DNA of 64,000 nt from Streptomyces geranii (lineage in GTDB: Bacteria; Actinomycetota; Actinomycetes; Streptomycetales; Streptomycetaceae), in the NCBI RefSeq assembly GCF_002954775.1, contig NZ_PJME01000005.1, forward strand, positions 186,001 to 250,000, in the 5' to 3' direction. Each line of letters starts with the position of its first letter. The first letter of the stretch is position 1. Under the pieces are notes generated by a model. That model saw only the letters and a list, made by a program, of their open reading frames with translations, ran no database searches and had not been told where the DNA came from. Below are positions 8,177 through 16,758 of the stretch, piece by piece. A program made the position numbers and the translations under genes.

Positions 8177-9835
8177 ATGCCGGACCGTTCACATGGATCG
8201 CTCTCGCCCGGTTCCACCACGCCGGAGGTCTCGCGTCGCACCATGCTCAGGGGTGCCGGACTCCTCGGCGTGGGAGTCGGGTTCGGGCTCCCCGCCCTGC
8301 TGAGCGCCTGCGGTGCGGCGGCCGACGACGCGGAGGGCAGCGGGAAAGGCGGCGGCACGCTGACGCTCGCCATCGACGCCACGAGCGCCGTCAACGACCC
8401 GGCCTTCTACACCTCGTTGGGCGACTGGATGGCAGTCGACTGCATCTGTCGCGGGCTGACCTTCATCTCCTTCGAGACCAACGAGCCCACGCCCGACCTG
8501 GCCAAGAGCTGGAAGATCTCCGACGACCAGCTGACGTACACCTTCGCCCTGCGCGAGGGCGTCAAGTTCCACGACGGCACCACGCTGACCTCGGCCGACG
8601 TACTGGCCAGCCTCGGGCGGCAGTTCGACGAGAACGACAAGACGCTTCCCAAGGGCGGAACCCGGCCGCTGGCGAGCCTGGGCACCAACGTCGCCTCGCT
8701 GACCGCCGAGGACGACCTCACCGTGAAGATGGTCCTCAAGCAGGCCGACCGGACGGTGCTCGGCCGGCTGTCCGACATCGGCGGCCGGATCATCTCCAAG
8801 GCCGCCCTGGAGAAGTACGGCGCCGACATCGGCAAGCATCTCGTCGGCACCGGCCCCTTCGCCTTCTCCTCCGCCACCTCCGGTCAGGCGATCACCCTGG
8901 AGGCCTTCGACGGCTTCCGGCTCGGCAGACCGCCCATCGACCGCCTGGTGCTGCGCCAGGTCCAGGACCCGTCGGCCATCGTCAGCTCGCTGCTCAGCGG
9001 CGATGTGTCGGCGACCCAGTTCACCCCGTACTCGGCCGCCGACCAGCTGCGCGGCGACGACTCGGTCACCGTCTACGACACCCCGCACAGCGCCGACGCG
9101 ATCATGATGATCGACGCCCGCCGCATCCCCGAGATCAAGGTGCGCAAGGCGATCAACCTCGCCGTCGACCGCAAGGCCATCCTCAGCCAGGCCTTCTTCG
9201 GCATGGGCAGCGAGCCGAAGGGCTACACGATCCCGCCCGCCCAGAACGGCTACGACACCGCCCTCGCCGACCTGAGCACACAGAACGTCGCCCAGGCGAA
9301 GCGGCTCGTCACCGAGGCCGGTGCCGGGGGCCGCACGATCCGGATCATGGCGGCCAGCGACTCCTGGCATCCGAAGGCCGCCCAGATCATCGCCCAGAAC
9401 CTCACCGACGTCGGGTTCAAGGTCGAGACCACCTCCGTCGACCCGGCCACCTACTTCGGCCGTCTCCTCGACCCGGACGACAAATTCCACGACCTGATGA
9501 TCTGGGAACGCAACACCTACGTCCCCGACGCCAACGACATGGTCGGCGCCATGGCCAGCCCCACCGGCATCTACGGATCGGCCATCACCGGCATGGACAC
9601 CCTCGACGGCGTCGACTCCCTCGCCGACGACCTGTTCGCCGCCAAGAACCTCCCGGACGGCAAGCAGCGCACCGCCGCCTACACGAAGATCCAGCGGCGC
9701 TGGGCGGAGGAGTACATGGTCCTGTCGATGCTGGCCTGCTTCACCAACCTCGTCGTCAGCGGCTCGAAGGTGAAGGACATGAACACCAGCGCCCTCTCCA
9801 ACCACCGGTGTTACATGGAGAAAGCGAGTGTCTGA
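8177..9835 (+). CDS. ABC transporter solute-binding protein, family 5 (dipeptide type)
   Basis: A 552-residue SBP_bac_5 binding protein. The N-terminus has a twin-Arg motif SRRTMLRG, a hydrophobic stretch and lipobox LLSAC (Cys45), so it is probably a Tat-exported lipoprotein. Family signatures are LAKSWKISDDQLTYTFALREG, FHDGTTLTSADV and VRKAINLAVDRKAI. I chose the ATG at 8177 because AAGGAGG precedes it; an upstream GTG at 8096 would run through operator B. The permeases and two ATPases follow, completing an importer for a peptide-like or N-containing solute. Confidence 0.92.
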   Translation: MPDRSHGSLSPGSTTPEVSRRTMLRGAGLLGVGVGFGLPALLSACGAAADDAEGSGKGGGTLTLAIDATSAVNDPAFYTSLGDWMAVDCICRGLTFISFETNEPTPDLAKSWKISDDQLTYTFALREGVKFHDGTTLTSADVLASLGRQFDENDKTLPKGGTRPLASLGTNVASLTAEDDLTVKMVLKQADRTVLGRLSDIGGRIISKAALEKYGADIGKHLVGTGPFAFSSATSGQAITLEAFDGFRLGRPPIDRLVLRQVQDPSAIVSSLLSGDVSATQFTPYSAADQLRGDDSVTVYDTPHSADAIMMIDARRIPEIKVRKAINLAVDRKAILSQAFFGMGSEPKGYTIPPAQNGYDTALADLSTQNVAQAKRLVTEAGAGGRTIRIMAASDSWHPKAAQIIAQNLTDVGFKVETTSVDPATYFGRLLDPDDKFHDLMIWERNTYVPDANDMVGAMASPTGIYGSAITGMDTLDGVDSLADDLFAAKNLPDGKQRTAAYTKIQRRWAEEYMVLSMLACFTNLVVSGSKVKDMNTSALSNHRCYMEKASV

Positions 9836-10706
9836 CGCGGCCGTGGCCACCGTTGTGCGCAGGCCGTCCGTCGTGGCCGCCCTGCGCAGACGTCGCCTTG
9901 CCCGGACCTGGCCGGCCGTCCTGTCCTGGCTGGTCCTGGCCGCCGTACTCCTCGTGGCCGCCGTCGGCCCGCTCCTCGTCCAGGCCGACCCGCTGCGCCA
10001 AACCCCGTCCGCACTCCTGCCGTTCGGCTCCCCGGGCCATCCGCTCGGCACCGACGACCTGGGCCGCGACGAGCTGGCCCGACTGGTGCACGGCGCGCGC
10101 CCACTGCTGCTCGTCTCCTTCGCGGCGACGGCGCTGGCCGCCCTGGCGGGCACGGCGATCGGGCTCGTCGCCGGGTACGCGGGCGGTGTGGTCGAACAGG
10201 CCCTGATGCGCCTGGTGGACCTCGCCCTCGCCTTCCCCTCGATCCTTCTCGTCATCCTGCTGGTGGCGGCGGCCGGACCGGGCACGGTGAGCCTGATCGT
10301 CGGCATCGGCGTCTCGCTGGCGCCCGGGCTGGCCCGGCTGGCAAGGGCGTTGACGGCCCGCGAGGCCGCCCGCGACTACGTCGTCGCCTGCCGCCTCGGC
10401 GGCACAAGCACCCCGCGCATCCTCGTACGGGAGCTGCTGCCGAACATCGCGGGCCCGATGCTCGCCCAGGTCGTCATGACACTGTCGATCGCGGCGGGCT
10501 TCGCCGCCGGCCTGTCGTACATCGGCCTGGGCATCCAACCTCCGCAGCCCGACTGGGGATACATGGTCCAGGCGGGACAGGAGTTCCTGTACTCCGCGCC
10601 CCGACTGGTCGTCCTCCCCGCCACGCTCACCCTGCTGTTCGTCGTCGCCTGCAACTTCGTGGGCGACGACCTGCGCGACGCCCTCGATCCCCGGGGGACG
10701 GCATGA
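9828..10706 (+). CDS. ABC transporter permease, DppC/OppC type
   Basis: A 292-residue inner-membrane permease. A hydrophobic N-terminal segment is followed by the OppC hallmark HPLGTDDLGRDELARLVHGARPLL, several further transmembrane helices, and the EAA loop REAARDYVVACRLGG. The GTG start overlaps the end of the binding-protein gene by 8 bases, so the two are probably translationally coupled. The order DppC before DppB is less common than the reverse. Confidence 0.92.
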   Translation: MSDAAVATVVRRPSVVAALRRRRLARTWPAVLSWLVLAAVLLVAAVGPLLVQADPLRQTPSALLPFGSPGHPLGTDDLGRDELARLVHGARPLLLVSFAATALAALAGTAIGLVAGYAGGVVEQALMRLVDLALAFPSILLVILLVAAAGPGTVSLIVGIGVSLAPGLARLARALTAREAARDYVVACRLGGTSTPRILVRELLPNIAGPMLAQVVMTLSIAAGFAAGLSYIGLGIQPPQPDWGYMVQAGQEFLYSAPRLVVLPATLTLLFVVACNFVGDDLRDALDPRGTA

Positions 10707-11785
10707 GCGCGTCCACGCCTTCCCTCGCCCTTCGCACGCACCTGCCCAAATGGGCTTCCGGGACAGCCTTGTTGGTCGTACGACGGCTGGCGGCCATCCC
10801 CGTCGTCCTGTTCGCGTTGGCCACCCTCGTGTTCCTCGCGATCCGCCTGCTGCCCGGCTCGCCCGCGACCTCGCTCTCGGCGGGCCGGGGCGACATGTCC
10901 GCGGTCGAGGTGTCGGCGAACGAGGAGCGAGTCACCAAGGCTCTCGGCCTCGACGAGCCGCTGCTCACTCAATACGGCCACTTCCTCGACGACTTGGTGC
11001 ATCTGCGCCTGGGCACTTCCTTCTTCGGGTCCAACAGCGTCCTCGGCCTGCTCGGAGACGCCCTCCCGGCGACGATCGAGCTGACCCTGGCCGCGATGAC
11101 GATCGCGGTCGTCCTCGGTGTCGTCACCGGGGTGATCGCCGCGCTGCGCAGGGGAAGTTGGGTCGACACCTCGACTCGGGTCGTGGCCACGGTGAGCTTC
11201 TCGCTGCCCTGGTTCGCGCTCGGGGTGCTCGGCATCGTCGTGTTCGGCGTGTGGCTGCGCTGGCTGCCGGTCCTGGGCCGTATGCCCAGCTCGCTCGACT
11301 ACAACCCGACGACCAACTTCGTCCTCCTGGACGCGATCCTCCAGAACCGCCCCGAGCTGGTGTGGCCCTGGTTCCAGCATCTGATCCTGCCCGCCGTGAC
11401 GCTGGCCCTGTCGATGGCCGGTTTCATCACCCGCATCGTGCGCGCGTCCGTCCTGGAGGTGCTCGGCGACGACTTCGTGCGCACGGCCCGGATGAAGGGC
11501 CTCGGCGAGGGCGCGGTCGTCCGCCGCCATGTGCTGCGCAACGCCTGGCTGCCCATCGTGACGGTCCTGGGGCTCCAGTTCGGTTCGCTGCTGGGCGGTT
11601 CGGTGATCACCGAGACGGTCTTCTCGTACGCCGGTGTCGGCCGCCTCCTCGTCCAGGGCGTCCTGCAACGCGACTACCCCGTCGTGCAGGGCGCCGCCCT
11701 CGCCATCGCCCTCCTCTTCACCCTCGTCAACCACGCGGTGGACCTGCTCTACACGGTCCTCGATCCCCGCATACGGAAAGGATGA
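10703..11785 (+). CDS. ABC transporter permease, DppB/OppB type
   Basis: A 360-residue inner-membrane permease. The first helix and loop VLFALATLVFLAIRLLPGSPA are typical of DppB. The EAA region is ASVLEVLGDDFVRTARMKGLGE, followed by LGGSVITETVFSYAGVGRLL. The start overlaps the DppC stop (ATGA). It forms the channel with the preceding gene product. Confidence 0.92.
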   Translation: MSASTPSLALRTHLPKWASGTALLVVRRLAAIPVVLFALATLVFLAIRLLPGSPATSLSAGRGDMSAVEVSANEERVTKALGLDEPLLTQYGHFLDDLVHLRLGTSFFGSNSVLGLLGDALPATIELTLAAMTIAVVLGVVTGVIAALRRGSWVDTSTRVVATVSFSLPWFALGVLGIVVFGVWLRWLPVLGRMPSSLDYNPTTNFVLLDAILQNRPELVWPWFQHLILPAVTLALSMAGFITRIVRASVLEVLGDDFVRTARMKGLGEGAVVRRHVLRNAWLPIVTVLGLQFGSLLGGSVITETVFSYAGVGRLLVQGVLQRDYPVVQGAALAIALLFTLVNHAVDLLYTVLDPRIRKG

Positions 11786-11790
11786 GCCGC

Positions 11791-12480
11791 ATGGACATCG
11801 TGCTGGTCCACGGCGCCGGCGGACGGCCCACGACCTGGTCGGCGGTGGAGCCCCTGCTCACCGCACTCGGCCACCGGCTGTTCACCGTCACCAATCCGAT
11901 GACCTCGCTGGGGGACGACGTCGCCCACACCTCCGCCGTGCTGTCGGAGACCTGGGGTCCCGTGCTGCTCGTCGGGCACTCCTACGGCGGCGCGGTCATC
12001 AGCAACGTCGGCCGCGATCCACGGGTCAAGGGCCTGGTGTACATCTGCGCGTTCGGCCCGGACGAGGGCGAGACCGTCAACGAGATCGTCGAGCGGTACG
12101 AGGACGCCGAGATCTCCAAGTACATGCGGCGCGGCCCGAACGGCGAGTGGAAGTCCGAGACGAGCCCCGAGTTCTGGGCCGAGATCGGCCCCGACCTCTC
12201 CCCCGAACAGCGGGTCATCGTCGAGGCGGAGGGCCGCAAGGCGGAGAACCTCATCTTCACGCAGCCGACCGGCGTCCCCGCCTGGCGGACCCTGCCCAGC
12301 TGGTACATGGTCGCCGACGACGACCGCACCCTGCGCCCCGAGATCCAGCGGGACATGGCCGAGCGGATGAAGGCGACGGTCGAGCACGTGCCCGGCAGCC
12401 ACTACACAACTCTCGTGTGGCCGCAGCGAGTTGCCGACCTGATCCACACGGCCGCACTGGCAGTCGGCACCGCCTCATGA
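11791..12480 (+). CDS. Alpha/beta-fold hydrolase
   Basis: A 229-residue cytosolic alpha/beta hydrolase. It has the oxyanion region LVHGAGGRPTTW, nucleophile elbow GHSYGG with the catalytic Ser, and late His in GSHYTTLVWP. It resembles esterases of the EstC/methyl-esterase-like group. An ATG at 11782 overlaps the permease stop, but the ribosome site AAAGGA would then touch the start; the ATG at 11791 has proper spacing and is preferred. Embedded between importer genes, it probably hydrolyses the imported ester or amide. Confidence 0.82.
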   Translation: MDIVLVHGAGGRPTTWSAVEPLLTALGHRLFTVTNPMTSLGDDVAHTSAVLSETWGPVLLVGHSYGGAVISNVGRDPRVKGLVYICAFGPDEGETVNEIVERYEDAEISKYMRRGPNGEWKSETSPEFWAEIGPDLSPEQRVIVEAEGRKAENLIFTQPTGVPAWRTLPSWYMVADDDRTLRPEIQRDMAERMKATVEHVPGSHYTTLVWPQRVADLIHTAALAVGTAS

Positions 12481-13523
12481 CGGCCGCGCTCGAACACCCC
12501 CCGGTCCAGGCCGTGTCGGAGCCCGTACTCGAAATCCGTGACCTGCGTGTGCAGTTCGACGTCCCGGCCGGGCGGCTCCCTGCGGTGGACGGCGTCGACC
12601 TGACCCTCCGGCAGGGTGAAGTCCTGGCCCTGGTGGGCGAGTCGGGGTCCGGCAAGTCCGCCCTGTCGATGAGCCTGGTCGGCCTCAACCGCGGCCCGCG
12701 CACCCACATCACCGGCGAGGTGTCCTTCGGCGGCCGTGACCTGGTCGCCGCCTCGGAACGTGAACTGCGCGCGGTCCGGGGCAAGGAGATCGCGGTCGTC
12801 TTCCAGGACGCCCTGGCCGCGCTCAACCCGCTGCACCGCGCGGGCGCCCAGGTCTCCGAGATGATCCGCGCCCACCGAGACGTGCCACGCGCTCAGGCGA
12901 GGGACCGCGCTGTGGAGCTGCTGGGTGAGGTCGGGATCGCGAGCCCGGACCGCGCGGCCCGCTCCTACCCGCACCAGCTCTCCGGTGGTATGCGGCAGCG
13001 CGTGATGATCGCCATGGGCCTCGCGAACGACCCGGCCGTGCTGATCGCCGACGAGCCGACGACCGCGCTGGACGTCACCATCCAGGCCCAGGTCCTGGCG
13101 GTCCTCAAGCGGGTGCAGCGCGACCATGGCACCTCGGTGCTGCTGATCACCCACGACCTGGGTGTGGTGTCCGAGGTCGCCCACCGGGTGGCCGTCATGT
13201 ACGCGGGCCGGATCGTGGAGCAGGGCCTGCGGGACGAGGTGCTGTTCAACCCGCAACACCCTTACACCATGGGCTTGTTGGGCTCCGTTCCGCCGATCGA
13301 CGGTCCGGTGCTACGACGGCTGCCCGCGATCTCCGGGAGCCCGCTGACCGGGGTGGAGCGGCCGTCCGGCTGCGCCTTCGCACCCCGGTGCCCGTTCGTG
13401 CACGACGCCTGTGCCGAGCGGCCGGAGCTGCGACGGCGGCATGGTGGGGACGGGCATGTGGATGCCTGCGTACTGCCCGGCGCCGAGCGCACCGAGGCCC
13501 GTACCAAGGGGGGCACCGAATGA
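12477..13523 (+). CDS. ABC transporter ATP-binding protein, DppD type
   Basis: A 348-residue ATPase with Walker [10 protein letters not shown], signature LSGGMRQR, Walker [13 protein letters not shown] and H-loop ITHDLG. It also carries the oligopeptide-transporter C-terminal extension with the Cys cluster [14 protein letters not shown]. The last Walker A residue is Ala where Ser/Thr follows GKS in many relatives, but GKS itself is intact. The start overlaps the hydrolase stop (ATGA). Confidence 0.93.
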   Translation: MTAALEHPPVQAVSEPVLEIRDLRVQFDVPAGRLPAVDGVDLTLRQGEVLALVGESGSGKSALSMSLVGLNRGPRTHITGEVSFGGRDLVAASERELRAVRGKEIAVVFQDALAALNPLHRAGAQVSEMIRAHRDVPRAQARDRAVELLGEVGIASPDRAARSYPHQLSGGMRQRVMIAMGLANDPAVLIADEPTTALDVTIQAQVLAVLKRVQRDHGTSVLLITHDLGVVSEVAHRVAVMYAGRIVEQGLRDEVLFNPQHPYTMGLLGSVPPIDGPVLRRLPAISGSPLTGVERPSGCAFAPRCPFVHDACAERPELRRRHGGDGHVDACVLPGAERTEARTKGGTE

Positions 13524-14575
13524 GCGCCCCGCTCGTCTCGGCCCGCCGACTGCGGGTCGAGTATCCGGGGCGGGCCGGGGGCAGGGTCAGGGCGCTGCGG
13601 GACGTCGACCTCGACATCCTCCAGGGCGAGACGCTCGGTCTGGTCGGTGAGTCGGGGTGCGGCAAGTCGACGCTCGGGCGGGCGCTGCTGCGGGTGATCG
13701 AGCCCTCGGCGGGCCGGATCGAGTTCGCCGGCGCCGACCTCACCCGGCTGCGGGGGCGTCAACTGCGGCGCACCCGGGCCGAGTTGCAGATGGTCTTCCA
13801 GGACCCGTTCGGTTCGCTCAACCCGCGCCGCCGGGTCGCCGACATCGTCGCCGAGCCACTGCTGCGGGCGCGCGGCACCACCCGTACCGAGGCAGCGCGG
13901 ACGGTGGCCGAACTCCTCGACCTGGTCGGGCTGGGCGCGGAGGCCGGGGCGCGCAGACCGCACGAGTTCTCCGGCGGCCAGCGTCAACGTATCGGCATCG
14001 CGAGGGCGTTGGCCTCCTCGCCGCAGTTCGTGGTGGCCGACGAGGCGGTGTCGGCGCTGGACGTGTCGATCCAGGCACAGGTGCTGAACCTGCTGTCGGA
14101 CCTGGTACGCGACCGGGGTCTGACGATGCTGTTCATCTCGCACGACCTGGGCGTCGTACGGCACATCGCCGACCGGATCGCCGTCATGTACCTGGGCCAG
14201 ATCATCGAGATCGCCTCCCGGGACGCCTTCTTCACCGGCCCCGCGCACCCCTACAGCCGGGCCCTGCTGTCCTCCGTACCGGCGCTGCGGCGGCCCGGCG
14301 GTGATCCGGCGCGCGAACGGGAGGTGCTGGAGGGCGAGTTGCCCGACCCGGCGAATCCTCCGGAGGGGTGTCTGTTCCGGACGCGGTGCCCCAAAGCCAC
14401 GGCTGAGTGCCGTACGCGGATGCCCGAGCTGCGGGAGGTCGCGCCGGGGAGAAGCGTCCGGTGTCATCTGCCCCTGGTCTCCGGCGGCTTCGAAGCAGAG
14501 GGCTCCAGCGACGCCGGCAACTCCAGCGACTGCGGCGGCTCGGCGAGCCCAGCGATTAAGGACGTGACGCTTTGA
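13520..14575 (+). CDS. ABC transporter ATP-binding protein, DppF type
   Basis: A 351-residue second ATPase with Walker [11 protein letters not shown]-loop [13 protein letters not shown], signature FSGGQRQR, Walker [13 protein letters not shown] and H-loop ISHDLG. The C-terminal Cys-rich oligopeptide-type extension includes [14 protein letters not shown]. It completes the importer SBP-C-B-D-F. The start overlaps the DppD stop (ATGA) and the stop overlaps the next gene's TTG start. Walker B has DEA in place of the usual DEP; the Glu is present. Confidence 0.93.
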   Translation: MSAPLVSARRLRVEYPGRAGGRVRALRDVDLDILQGETLGLVGESGCGKSTLGRALLRVIEPSAGRIEFAGADLTRLRGRQLRRTRAELQMVFQDPFGSLNPRRRVADIVAEPLLRARGTTRTEAARTVAELLDLVGLGAEAGARRPHEFSGGQRQRIGIARALASSPQFVVADEAVSALDVSIQAQVLNLLSDLVRDRGLTMLFISHDLGVVRHIADRIAVMYLGQIIEIASRDAFFTGPAHPYSRALLSSVPALRRPGGDPAREREVLEGELPDPANPPEGCLFRTRCPKATAECRTRMPELREVAPGRSVRCHLPLVSGGFEAEGSSDAGNSSDCGGSASPAIKDVTL

Positions 14576-15336
14576 TCATCGACGCCTACAACACCACGCA
14601 GGACGTCCGGGGCCGCTCGGACTACCTCACCGGCGCGCGCAAGGGCCAGGCCCCGCCGCCGTACACGCCCTTCGATCCCCGGCGCATCCTCGACCGGATG
14701 GACGCCGCCGGGGTGGACATGGCGATGGTGTGCTCGCTGGCCCAGCGCATCGAGAACGACTTCATCGCCTCCCTGGTCGCCGCGCACCCCGACCGCTTCT
14801 TCGGCTTCGGGCAGGTGCTGCCGCAGGCCGACGACGCGATCGAGGAGATCGACCGGATGGCCGACGCGGGTCTGGTCGGGCTGAAGCTGCATCCGAGCCT
14901 GCACGGTTACCACGTGGCCGACCACGGTCTGCTGGACCCGGTGTTCGAGGCGTGCGCGCGGCGCGGGCTGATGGTGATCATCAACGCGCTCGACGACGCG
15001 TTCTGCGCGCCCTTCGCGATCGAGGAGATCGCCCGCGATCACCCCCAAGTGGCCACGATCATCGCCCACATGGGCGCCGTCTGGAACGTGCCGGAGGCCA
15101 TCATCGTGGCCGAGCGGCAGCCGCACGTGTACCTGGAGACCTCCGCGACCCTGCTGAGCGACGTCCGGCGGGCGTACGCACGTCTGGGCCCGGAGAAGAT
15201 CCTGATGGGCAGCGAGTGGCCCGGTTCCGACTTCGACCTGGAACGGATGAAGATCGCGAAGGCGATCGAGGACGAGAAGGACCGGGCGCTCGTCGAGGGC
15301 GGGAACATGGCCCGGCTGCTGGGTCTGCCGGCATGA
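14572..15336 (+). CDS. Amidohydrolase family 2 (PF04909-like) enzyme
   Basis: A 254-residue TIM-barrel metal-dependent hydrolase or decarboxylase. The N-terminus [14 protein letters not shown] lacks the usual DxHxH pair, although later ligands are visible: KLHPSLHGY, TIIAHMG and GSEWPGSD. The missing first metal motif is odd, so it may bind one metal or act differently. It starts with TTG overlapping the DppF stop (TTGA). Relatives act in decarboxylation or ring opening (ACMSD, gamma-resorcylate decarboxylase). It sits beside other C-N hydrolases, which fits breakdown of a nitrogenous ring. Confidence 0.75.
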   Translation: MIIDAYNTTQDVRGRSDYLTGARKGQAPPPYTPFDPRRILDRMDAAGVDMAMVCSLAQRIENDFIASLVAAHPDRFFGFGQVLPQADDAIEEIDRMADAGLVGLKLHPSLHGYHVADHGLLDPVFEACARRGLMVIINALDDAFCAPFAIEEIARDHPQVATIIAHMGAVWNVPEAIIVAERQPHVYLETSATLLSDVRRAYARLGPEKILMGSEWPGSDFDLERMKIAKAIEDEKDRALVEGGNMARLLGLPA

Positions 15337-15791
15337 GCGCGACCGGTGTCGCCCTCGTCTCCGTTCCGCCCTCGATGGGTGTCGAGGACGCCGAACTCCT
15401 CTCCACCGCACAGGAGTTGCTGGCGCGGGTGTGGCAGCACGGGCGGCATGAAGTGGCGACCGCGCTGCGGACGGCGGACGGTCGTATCCATACCGGCGTG
15501 CACATGGAGGGTTCCTGTCGGCGCAGTTCGGTATGCGCCGAGGGCATCGCCATGGGGACCGCGCGGGGCGCGCTGCCGGGCGGGGCTCCGCTGGGCATCA
15601 CGGCCGTGGTGTCGGTGCAGATCAAACCGGCGGGCCGGTTCCGGATCATCGCGCCGTGCGGGGTGTGCCGGGAGCTGATCAGCGACTACTGCCCGGACGC
15701 CACCGTGTGGGTCACGACGGTCGACGGGGACGAGCCCGTCCCGCTGCGCGCGCTGGACCTGCTGCCCGAGAAGAGCCGACGCCAGTGGTGA
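15333..15791 (+). CDS. Cytidine-deaminase-like zinc enzyme
   Basis: A 152-residue protein with the complete zinc deaminase signature: CAE at Cys68/Glu70 and PCxxC at Cys109/Cys112 (PCGVC). It resembles small CDA/blasticidin-S deaminases. The start overlaps the amidohydrolase stop (ATGA). Placement inside a catabolic operon suggests it deaminates a pathway intermediate with an amidine or aminopyrimidine-like group and not only cytidine salvage; this is an inference. Confidence 0.82.
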   Translation: MSATGVALVSVPPSMGVEDAELLSTAQELLARVWQHGRHEVATALRTADGRIHTGVHMEGSCRRSSVCAEGIAMGTARGALPGGAPLGITAVVSVQIKPAGRFRIIAPCGVCRELISDYCPDATVWVTTVDGDEPVPLRALDLLPEKSRRQW

Positions 15792-15841
15792 GCGACACGA
15801 CCGCGACGACCTTGACGGCCCCGACGACCTTGAGGAATGAC

Positions 15842-16690
15842 ATGTCTACCTTCATCACCGGTCCGTCCGGACGAACCGTCCCCACGGAGCTGGACGTCCC
15901 GGACCTCGCCGGCCAACTCGGCGGCACCGGCGCCCCCGTCCTCTGGGAGGAGCTGACCTGGCCGGAGGCCGGGACCGCGGCCACCGCGCAGGACGCCGTC
16001 ATCATCCCCGTGGGCGCCACCGAGCAGCACGGCCCGCACCTCCCCCTCGCCGTGGACACCCGGATCTGCGAGGCCGTCGCCCTCGGGGTGTCCGCCCTGA
16101 CGGGGGTCCCCGTCCTGCCGCCGCTCAGCTTCGGAGTGTCCGCGTCCCACGGCGACTTCGCCGGGACGGTGGCCCTGCGCCCCGAGACCATGATCGCCGT
16201 CATCGAGGACGTCATCGACTCGCTGTACGCCTCCGGAGTACGGCAGTTCGTCCTGCTGAACGGGCACATCTGGAACAACGGGGCCCTCGACGTCTCGGCC
16301 GAGAAACTGAGGGTCCGTCACCGGGACGCGCGGGTGCGGGCGTTGGGGTACGTGACGATGTACCCCGGGCCGGAAGTCGACGGGCACGTCACCTACGGCC
16401 GGGCGCTGATGCACGCCAACTTCTTCGAGACCTCGGTCATGTTGCATCTGGCCCCGGAGCTGGTGCGGATGGACCGGGCGACCTCCCATGTCGACGTCGA
16501 CTCCTTCTGGGACTACCGCATGGACCAGGTCAGCGAGACCGGCGTATGGGGCAGGGACGTGGCCGACGCCGACGCCAAGCACGGGGCCGCCGAGTTCGAC
16601 CGCTGCGTCCTGACCACCGCACGGGCCGTGTCGGCGGCGGTGGGTGAGCCGTGGCCCGACCCGACCCATCGGCCCGGCGGACGTACGTGA
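15842..16690 (+). CDS. Creatininase-family hydrolase
   Basis: A 282-residue cyclic-amide hydrolase. Metal residues are visible in VGATEQHGPHLPLAVDTRI (Glu61, His63, Asp72) and in HANFFETS, corresponding to the family's HAGExETS. The usual NGHGGN motif is changed to NGHIWNNG (residues 140-147). Creatininase and the related arylmalonamidase, MftE and FAPy deformylase cleave cyclic or aryl amides or formamides. The ATG at 15842 has GAGG at good spacing; a GTG at 15788 overlapping the previous stop is possible but weaker. Confidence 0.85.
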   Translation: MSTFITGPSGRTVPTELDVPDLAGQLGGTGAPVLWEELTWPEAGTAATAQDAVIIPVGATEQHGPHLPLAVDTRICEAVALGVSALTGVPVLPPLSFGVSASHGDFAGTVALRPETMIAVIEDVIDSLYASGVRQFVLLNGHIWNNGALDVSAEKLRVRHRDARVRALGYVTMYPGPEVDGHVTYGRALMHANFFETSVMLHLAPELVRMDRATSHVDVDSFWDYRMDQVSETGVWGRDVADADAKHGAAEFDRCVLTTARAVSAAVGEPWPDPTHRPGGRT

Positions 16691-16758
16691 GCCGCAGGTG
16701 ACTCCGGCCTGGCCCGTACGTGCCCCTGCGTGACCCCTTGCCCCAGAAGGAGCACACC

